Positions 7,476 to 12,368 of a stretch of DNA of 12,368 nucleotides are shown in pieces. Position 1 is the first letter of the stretch. Each line of letters starts with the position of its first letter. The translations under genes were made by a program, and so were the position numbers. Origin of the DNA: Pseudomonadota bacterium. GTDB taxonomy: Bacteria; Pseudomonadota; Alphaproteobacteria; Rhizobiales; Rhizobiaceae. The notes beneath the pieces are model-generated. The model did not search any database. It saw only the letters and a program-made list of their open reading frames with translations, and was not told where the DNA came from. Location: the NCBI GenBank assembly GCA_023444445.1, contig JAEXMK010000108.1, positions 1 to 12,368 of the forward strand, in the 5' to 3' direction.

Positions 7476-8666
7476 ATGAGCATCGACAAGCCACTTTCCG
7501 CCAGACATCTGACCGCCCTCGGCCTTGCCGGCGCGCTGATGATGGCCTCCGCCATGGGTTTCGGCCGTTTTTCCTTCACGCCCATCCTGCCCGGCATGAT
7601 GGCGGATGTTCCGCTTTCGGCGGGGGATGCGGGCATCGTGGCTGCTGGCAACTTCGCCGGATATCTTACGGGTGCGGTTCTCGCCGCCTCCTCCTGGGGA
7701 TCGGGACGGGAGCGGGTGGTTGCCCTTTGCGGCCTGTTCTCCACGGCTGCGCTGCTACTTGCCATGGCCGCTTTCAACTCGGTCGCGGCCTTCACCGTCA
7801 TCCGGTTTCTGGCGGGCGTCGCCAGCGCGATGACCATGATCTTCACCTCGCAGATCGTTATTGGCCACGCCGCAAAAGCCGGCAGGGACAGCGTGCAGGC
7901 GCTGCATTATGGCGGAGTTGGCGCCGGTATCGCGATTTCCTCGCTTGCGGTCTATCTGATCGGCGTGGTCTTTGATGGCGGCGGGTCCTCGTGGAGAGAG
8001 GAGTGGATTGCCGGTGCCATCTTTTCCTTCGTTACGTTTCTTCTTGTTTTCCGAGTGCTGCCCGCGGGCCCGCCGCGGCATGCGTCTTCAGCGGCAGAGC
8101 CGGCGCTTGTCTGGACCCGGCCACTGTTCCTGACGACGCTGGCCTATGGGCTGTTCGGTTTCGGTTACGTCATCACCGCTACCTTCATCGTGGCGATTGC
8201 GCGCATGGCGGCGGCAGGCGCTTTCGTGGAATTCCTGGCCTGGTTCGTTACCGGCTGTGCCGCGGCCGTTTCGCTCTTCATCTGGAAACCGGTTTTGAGG
8301 TCACAGGGGCTGAAGCGGGCTTTCGTGATCGTTCTCGCCGTCGAGGCCGTGGGTGTCTTTGCCTCGGTGATGCTGCCGCCGGTGGCTGGTGTGCTGGCCG
8401 GAGGTCTGCTCCTCGGGCTGACCTTCATGGTCATCACCGCCTATGGCCTGCAGCTCGGCCGGGAATTTGCGGGCCCAAGCCCGCGCCGCGCCTTTGCCCT
8501 GATGACGGCGGCTTTCGGCACCGGCCAGATCATTGGGCCGCTGGCCGCCGGCTGGATTGCCGAGGTGACGGGTAGTTTCACGGCACCCAGCATTCTCGCC
8601 TCCGCCGTGCTGGTCGTTAGCATTTTGCTGATGCTGCCGGTGCTTGCCGCTCAGGGGCGAGGTTAG
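7476..8666 (+). CDS. YbfB/YjiJ-family MFS transporter
   Basis: 396 aa inner-membrane protein with about 12 hydrophobic segments (roughly 12-34, 51-73, 80-100, 104-126, 145-166, 178-194, 216-240, 250-270, 281-300, 302-324, 338-360, 372-392), the size of E. coli YjiJ. The marker of this MFS subfamily is GFGRFSFTPILPGMM at 28-42 in TM1. HYGGVGAGIAISS (144-156) in TM5 and AFGTGQIIGPLAAG (346-359) in TM11 also fit. The substrate is unknown; the family is generally annotated as a probable drug, sugar or metabolite exporter, which is not established here. The start at 7476 gives the normal family N terminus, although the ribosome-binding site (GATAAG) is weak. An upstream ATG at 7338 lies in a repeat and is rejected. 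It is in its own neighbourhood, between the repeat and bacA, with no adjacent regulator. Confidence 0.92.
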   Translation: MSIDKPLSARHLTALGLAGALMMASAMGFGRFSFTPILPGMMADVPLSAGDAGIVAAGNFAGYLTGAVLAASSWGSGRERVVALCGLFSTAALLLAMAAFNSVAAFTVIRFLAGVASAMTMIFTSQIVIGHAAKAGRDSVQALHYGGVGAGIAISSLAVYLIGVVFDGGGSSWREEWIAGAIFSFVTFLLVFRVLPAGPPRHASSAAEPALVWTRPLFLTTLAYGLFGFGYVITATFIVAIARMAAAGAFVEFLAWFVTGCAAAVSLFIWKPVLRSQGLKRAFVIVLAVEAVGVFASVMLPPVAGVLAGGLLLGLTFMVITAYGLQLGREFAGPSPRRAFALMTAAFGTGQIIGPLAAGWIAEVTGSFTAPSILASAVLVVSILLMLPVLAAQGRG

Positions 8667-8771
8667 GCCTGCCATCCACATTTTTATCCGTCCCGGGTGG
8701 CATAGGCGATGTTTTGTGGGGATCGATCCACCGTTTGCGCCTTACATCTTGTTAAGGTGGCTGCTTCATCG

Positions 8772-8800
8772 TTGCTGTGCACAAATTTCTGCCCTAGGTT
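8772..8800 (+). promoter_or_regulatory. Possible promoter of bacA
   Basis: Within the 193-bp MFS-bacA gap, TTGCTG (8772-8777), a 17-bp spacer and TAGGTT (8795-8800) lie about 60 nt before the bacA start. An 8-nt palindrome TGTGCACA (8776-8783) overlaps the -35 edge, and a 10-nt palindrome GGATCGATCC sits at 8720-8729 further upstream. These could be regulator sites, but palindromes this short are common by chance. Low confidence. Confidence 0.25.
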
Positions 8801-8859
8801 CTGGCCATTAAGTGCTTCGCCAATAATGGCTGACTTCAAACGCGCGTGAGTTCAACAAC

Positions 8860-10134
8860 GTGTTTCATTCCTTCTTTCCCAAGCCGAAACTGTTCTTCAT
8901 CTCTGCCTTCGTCTGGACCATGGCCATGATTGGGCTTTGGTATGCGGGCGCACGCAACTGGGGTGCGGCAATCGGCTTGCCGCCGTTGCCGGAGGGGCAG
9001 GCGCCAGCGATCGGCGTCTCTGTCTTCTGGTCCACGCCGTTCCTGTGGTTTTACGTCTATTACGCAGCAGCGGTGCTGGTTTTTGCCGGCTTCTGGTTCT
9101 GGTACAGGCCGCACCGCTGGCAGAACTGGTCGATCCTCGGGTCGGCGCTCATCGTTTTCGCCACCTATTTTTCGGTGCAGGTCAGTGTCGCTCTCAACGC
9201 GTGGTACGGGCCTTATTACGACCTCATCCAACAGGCCCTCGCCAAAACCGCGCCGGTGACTGCCGAGCAGCTTTATATGGGCCTCGTCGGCGTCAGCGGC
9301 ATTCTGTTTTTTGCCATCACCGTCGGTGTGCTGAACCTGTTCTTCGTCAGCCACTACATCTTTCGCTGGCGCACGGCGATGAACGAATTCTACATGGCGA
9401 ACTGGGATCGTCTGCGCCATATCGAAGGCGCCTCCCAGCGTGTTCAGGAAGATACGATGCGGTTTTCCTCGACGGTCGAGGGGCTCGGCGTCGGTCTGGT
9501 GCGCGCGGTCATGACTCTCATCGCTTTTCTGCCTGTTCTCTTCACCTTCTCGGAAACGATCAACGAATTGCCGATCATCGGTCAGGTTCCACATGCACTG
9601 GTCTGGGCGGCTATTTTGTGGTCGCTGTTCGGCACTGGCTTTCTTGCACTTGTGGGCATCAAGCTGCCGGGCCTAGAATTCCGCAATCAGCGCGTCGAGG
9701 CGGCATACCGAAAAGAACTCGTCTATGGCGAAGATGACGGAAATCGTGCGCAGCCGGCAACTGTCGCCCAGCTGTTTGCCAATGTTCGAAAGAATTACTT
9801 CCGGCTTTACTTCCACTATATGTATTTCAACGTGGCGCGGATTTTTTATCTTCAGGCAGACAACATCTACAGCCTCATCGTTCTCATTCCCTCCATCGCC
9901 GCCGGCAAGGTGACGCTTGGTGTTTTCACGCAGATCGGCAACGTCTTCGATCAGGTCCGGGGCTCGTTTCAGTATCTCATCAATTCATGGACAACCATTG
10001 TAGAGCTCATGTCGATCTACAAACGTCTGCGCGCCTTTGAAGCGGCAATCGACGACAAGCCTCTACCTGAAATCGATCAGCGCTATCTTCAGCGGGAAGC
10101 GGAAGCCGGAGAGCTGGCGGCCAACAAACCCTGA
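8860..10134 (+). CDS. bacA: SbmA/BacA-family peptide importer
   Basis: 424 aa inner-membrane protein (S. meliloti BacA about 420, E. coli SbmA 406). The family is a proton-driven, dimeric peptide importer with an ABC-transporter-like membrane fold but no ATPase domain. It takes up microcins, bleomycin and proline-rich or nodule cysteine-rich peptides, and in rhizobia it also affects very-long-chain fatty acid modification of lipid A. Hydrophobic segments lie at about 12-31, 61-82, 92-112, 142-163, 208-231, 246-267 and 335-350. Residues I recall as important in S. meliloti BacA are present at the same numbers: Trp57, Trp182, Gln193, Asp198, Arg284 and Arg389. That agreement also supports the GTG start at 8860, for which no strong Shine-Dalgarno is visible (GTGAG 9 nt upstream). 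It is monocistronic and convergent with the deacetylase gene. Confidence 0.96.
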   Translation: MFHSFFPKPKLFFISAFVWTMAMIGLWYAGARNWGAAIGLPPLPEGQAPAIGVSVFWSTPFLWFYVYYAAAVLVFAGFWFWYRPHRWQNWSILGSALIVFATYFSVQVSVALNAWYGPYYDLIQQALAKTAPVTAEQLYMGLVGVSGILFFAITVGVLNLFFVSHYIFRWRTAMNEFYMANWDRLRHIEGASQRVQEDTMRFSSTVEGLGVGLVRAVMTLIAFLPVLFTFSETINELPIIGQVPHALVWAAILWSLFGTGFLALVGIKLPGLEFRNQRVEAAYRKELVYGEDDGNRAQPATVAQLFANVRKNYFRLYFHYMYFNVARIFYLQADNIYSLIVLIPSIAAGKVTLGVFTQIGNVFDQVRGSFQYLINSWTTIVELMSIYKRLRAFEAAIDDKPLPEIDQRYLQREAEAGELAANKP

Positions 10135-10207
10135 CGAAAAAAGGCGGTCGATTGGCCGACTTCAGGTCTTGAGCACGTCCTACGGAGACGATGTGTTTGG
10201 TGAACTG

Positions 10208-10358
10208 TCTCATCCGCACCCGTCACCCCGGACTAGATCCGGGGTCTAGCGCGATCAAGTACTTGATCGCAAAAGACTTTTTATCACGGCGCAGACGCGC
10301 CGTGGCTGGATGCCGGTCATCCTCGGGCTTGTTCCGGGGACCGGCATGACGGAGGAGG
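10208..10358. repeat. Palindromic mosaic element, copy 3 (divergent arms, shared core)
   Basis: About 150 bp between the convergent bacA and deacetylase genes, with the same four-hairpin order as copies 1 and 2 but mostly different bases. Arm 1 hairpin: CCCCGGA/TCCGGGG (10226-10232/10238-10244). Core A: the perfect 20-nt palindrome GCGATCAAGTACTTGATCGC (10251-10270). Core B: CACGGCGC-AGAC-GCGCCGTG (10285-10304). Arm 2 hairpin: ATGCCGGTC/GACCGGCAT (10310-10318/10339-10347). The core keeps CAAGTnCTTG, the ...GACTTTT... linker, GCAGACGCGC and GCTGGAT in common with the other copies. The outer limits are approximate. No T-run follows any stem in a terminator-like way. Confidence 0.8.
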
Positions 10359-10399
10359 GGTGTTCGACCTTTGTCACGAACAGGAGAGTATAAGGAAGC

Positions 10400-11383
10400 T
10401 TATCCCTCGGTCTTCTGCTTCCTGCGCGCCTCGATCATCGGCATCGCCTCTGCATAGCTTACACAGGCGACATCCTGCTTCTGGCAGACTTCACGCAGCA
10501 GCCGCTCATAGGCGTTCCAATAGGCGCCGCCATTCATCTTCACGAAGTGGAAGCCCATCTGCAGCGGAATGCGCTCGCCATTGTACTGTTTGTCGAAGGC
10601 GTTGCGGAAGGCGGTATAGGCGCGCTCCTCGAATTCTTTGGCGCGATCCGGCGTTTCGACGCCGATGGAGTGGCGGATGAAGAGATTGTAGTCCATGGCG
10701 ATGATCGGGCGGTTGCCCGGGCCTTCGGGTATCAGCGGCAGGCCGAAATGCTGGATGCCCTCACGCTCCACCGGCCATTCCGGTCCCTTGGTGATGCTGG
10801 TGGCGTCGTAAACGAAGCCGTGCTTTTTCTGCGCGGCGGTCAGCGCCGGACCCTGCGACAGATAGGGCGCGCGGAAACCATCGATTTTTTTCACCATGTC
10901 CCGCCAGCCTTCGGGCTCCTCGCCCTTTTTGCCGATCATCTGCCAGGCATTTTCCAGCGTGCTGGTGAAGGTGGTGAATTCGCCATCCCATTGTTCGGAC
11001 GTCCACGCACCACCATCGAAATGGCCGCAGGTGTGGTTGGCGATCTCGTGGCCTTCGCGATAGGCCGCCCAGATGTTTCTGAGCCTTGCCTCCACCTCTT
11101 CCGGCGACTGGCCGAAGCCGACATTGGAACGGCCAGCCTTCTGGCCAGGTCCCTGATAGGTCTTGGCGCTGGTCTTCCGGTCCATCACCAGCGTGCAGGC
11201 GAGGAAATAGGTGAAATGCGCGCCGACCTGCTTGCCCGTCGCCCGGCTTCTTTCCCACAGCATATTGTCGCCAGCGCCATCGAAGGAGACGATGACGAGC
11301 TGCTTCGGCTTCTCAGCCCCTTGCGCAAAAGCGGGAAGGGCGGCGAGAAGCGACAGGGAAAAAGCGGCAAATGGGCGAAACAT
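10400..11383 (-). CDS. Exported polysaccharide deacetylase (NodB/CE4-type) homologue
   Basis: 327 aa with a Sec signal peptide (hydrophobic 4-20, likely cleavage after AFA-QG at about 20-21), so periplasmic or secreted. The NodB-homology motifs are recognisable: VSFDGAGDN (32-40, motif 1), HTCGH with His117 and His121 (motif 2), GFRAPY with Arg171 (motif 3), YDATSI with Asp193 (about motif 4) and MGFHF with His279 (motif 5). The family hydrolyses N-acetyl or O-acetyl groups from chitin, peptidoglycan or other polysaccharides. Motif 1 is unusual: the second Asp of TFDD, normally a metal ligand, is Gly36, while Asp35 remains and Asp39 is nearby. The stretch between motifs 1 and 2 is also long, about 80 residues. 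The substrate cannot be deduced. The start at 11383 gives a proper signal peptide and has CGGA about 7 nt upstream. It diverges from the NnrU-family gene. Confidence 0.85.
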   Translation of the reverse strand: MFRPFAAFSLSLLAALPAFAQGAEKPKQLVIVSFDGAGDNMLWERSRATGKQVGAHFTYFLACTLVMDRKTSAKTYQGPGQKAGRSNVGFGQSPEEVEARLRNIWAAYREGHEIANHTCGHFDGGAWTSEQWDGEFTTFTSTLENAWQMIGKKGEEPEGWRDMVKKIDGFRAPYLSQGPALTAAQKKHGFVYDATSITKGPEWPVEREGIQHFGLPLIPEGPGNRPIIAMDYNLFIRHSIGVETPDRAKEFEERAYTAFRNAFDKQYNGERIPLQMGFHFVKMNGGAYWNAYERLLREVCQKQDVACVSYAEAMPMIEARRKQKTEG

Positions 11384-11532
11384 CAGTCATCCGTCATATG
11401 AAACACCGTGGCCTTTTGCGGGTGGAATAAGGCGAAGCTTTGAATAGTCTGGCGTTTTCATGACTTTCAGCCTAATTCCTGTTCTTAACGGCGGTGATCG
11501 GGCCGCTTCGTTCCACCGGGGGACCGTGTTCC

Positions 11533-12117
11533 ATGCTTTTTCTCGTACTCTGTCTTGCCTTGTTCCTGCTGACCCATCTTTTGAAGGTGGTTGCACCGCA
11601 ATTTCGTGCCCGCATGATTGCGACGATGGGAGAGGGGCCTTTCAAGGGCGTGTATTCCCTCGTCAGCCTCATCACGCTTGGCCTCGTCATCTATGCCTTC
11701 GGCGAAGCGCGGCAGGAGACGGGCATGCTCTGGTATCCGCCGGTCTGGATGAGCCACATCGCCATCACCCTGATGCTGCTGGCGATGATCTGTCTGGTGG
11801 CCAGCCTCATCCCGGCTGGCCATCTCGCCACGAAAACGAAACATCCGCTGGTTCTTTCGGTCAAGATCTGGGCGCTTGCGCATCTTCTGGCGAATGGCGA
11901 GACGTCTTCGATCCTGCTCTTCGCATCGTTCCTCGCCTGGGGTGTGGTGATGCGGATTTCGCTGAAGCGCCGGGAACGCGCGGGCGAAAAAGTGGTCCGC
12001 GACTTCGTTTCAAGCCGCTATGATCTGGTCGCCGTTGTCGGCGGCATCGTTCTCTGGGGCGCTTTCATCCTGAAACTGCACGAATGGTTGATCGGCGTTC
12101 AGCCCATCGCGCTGTAG
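11533..12117 (+). CDS. NnrU-family integral membrane protein
   Basis: 194 aa, about six membrane segments (1-20, 38-57, 72-95, 106-121, 123-142, 164-182). HPLVLSVKIWALAHLLANG (104-122) and the C-terminal GAFILKLHEWL are typical of NnrU (Pfam NnrU). The family is named for a gene near denitrification genes in Rhodobacter, and the plant carotenoid isomerase Z-ISO, a heme b protein, belongs to the same superfamily. Its function in most bacteria is unknown. Candidate heme-ligand histidines here are His75, His104 and His117, which is inference. The start at 11533 has GGGGGA 9 nt upstream and begins directly with the first membrane helix; an in-frame ATG at 11494 would add 13 polar residues and is less likely. 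No nitrite or nitric oxide reductase genes lie nearby. Confidence 0.9.
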   Translation: MLFLVLCLALFLLTHLLKVVAPQFRARMIATMGEGPFKGVYSLVSLITLGLVIYAFGEARQETGMLWYPPVWMSHIAITLMLLAMICLVASLIPAGHLATKTKHPLVLSVKIWALAHLLANGETSSILLFASFLAWGVVMRISLKRRERAGEKVVRDFVSSRYDLVAVVGGIVLWGAFILKLHEWLIGVQPIAL

Positions 12118-12162
12118 GAAATCGACGTTTCCCCCTTACATATCAGGCAAAATAGGCTAGAA

Positions 12163-12192
12163 GGCCGACCATGATCCGGTCGGCCGCTTTTT
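12163..12192 (+). terminator. Intrinsic terminator after the NnrU-family gene
   Basis: A perfect 8-bp GC-rich stem, GGCCGACC (12163-12170) and GGTCGGCC (12178-12185), with a 7-nt loop, is followed after GC by five T residues (12188-12192). It lies 45 bp after the stop codon at 12117. It separates the NnrU-family gene from the partial gene at the right edge. Confidence 0.85.
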
Positions 12193-12271
12193 GCTGATCC
12201 GGGTAAGCGGCTTGGTATGTCCGCGGACGGATGGATCGGAAACGATCTCCGCGCGGGTAACGGAGAATTTG

Positions 12272-12368
12272 ATGGCAAACGAAAATGATACCTTTATCCG
12301 CGAAGTGAACGAGCAGATCCGCTCCGAGCAGCTGTCGCGCTTCTGGGGCCGTTACGGTATCGTGGTTG
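12272..12368 (+). CDS. Partial N terminus, probable membrane-anchored TPR (YfgM-like) protein
   Basis: The first 32 codons of a gene that runs off the right edge, beginning MANENDTFIREVNEQIRSEQ and ending at RFWGRYGIVV, where a hydrophobic segment appears to begin. ACGGAGA lies 5 nt before the ATG and is a good ribosome-binding site. A short charged cytoplasmic head followed by a transmembrane helix is the layout of the alphaproteobacterial tetratricopeptide-repeat proteins related to YfgM, a SecYEG/periplasmic-chaperone accessory. These often precede a BamB-like gene and der. The assignment rests on recall of this N-terminal style and no TPR is visible in the window, so it is tentative. Confidence 0.6.
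   Translation, partial: MANENDTFIREVNEQIRSEQLSRFWGRYGIVV

Noticed and set aside
6372..7508. 378-aa minus-strand frame opposite map and through repeat copy 2
   Set aside because: It reads through map in reverse and through a palindromic repeat, with no family resemblance.
8836..9594. 252-aa minus-strand frame opposite bacA
   Set aside because: Shadow of bacA, with composition typical of antisense GC-rich frames.
10226..10347. Bidirectional terminator between bacA and the deacetylase gene
   Set aside because: The stems are strong but no T-run follows any of them on either strand. The homology to the other two elements explains them better as part of a mosaic repeat.

Overview
The window looks like a chromosomal segment from the Rhizobium/Agrobacterium group of alphaproteobacteria. 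I infer this from the GC-rich coding style, a bdhA-xdhA-xdhB 'mixed-function' gene order known from Sinorhizobium, a BacA protein whose key residues fall at the same positions as in S. meliloti BacA, an LLM oxidoreductase resembling one crystallised from Agrobacterium, and intergenic palindromic mosaic elements typical of rhizobia. No prophage, transposase, CRISPR array, tRNA or rRNA gene is visible.

Layout, left to right. Positions 1-162 hold a repeat region. Positions 163-5080 carry a minus-strand cluster read right to left: bdhA (3-hydroxybutyrate dehydrogenase), xdhA and xdhB (small and large subunits of a molybdenum-dependent xanthine dehydrogenase). A 120-bp palindromic element sits between xdhA and xdhB. 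The plus strand then carries an LLM-class flavin oxidoreductase (5289-6350) followed closely by a type I methionine aminopeptidase (6393-7157). After a second copy of the palindromic element come a YbfB/YjiJ-family MFS transporter (7476-8666) and bacA (8860-10134). A third, divergent element lies between bacA and a convergent, exported NodB-type polysaccharide deacetylase homologue (10400-11383, minus). An NnrU-family membrane protein (11533-12117, plus) ends in a clear intrinsic terminator, and the window closes with the first 32 codons of what is probably a membrane-anchored TPR/YfgM-like protein.

The one obvious functional unit is bdhA-xdhA-xdhB. BdhA oxidises 3-hydroxybutyrate from the PHB cycle, while XdhAB oxidises hypoxanthine and xanthine. 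The oxidoreductase and aminopeptidase genes are probably co-transcribed, with no obvious functional link. The others appear to be single-gene units.

The most interesting non-coding signal is the set of three mosaic elements. Each has the same four-hairpin plan. Differences between copies, and between the two arms of one copy, are compensated within hairpins, which argues that the folded structure is being maintained. One copy lies inside the xdh transcript, where it should form a very strong RNA hairpin between two subunit genes. No wholly new multi-gene system is evident; the protein-coding content is mostly recognisable families.
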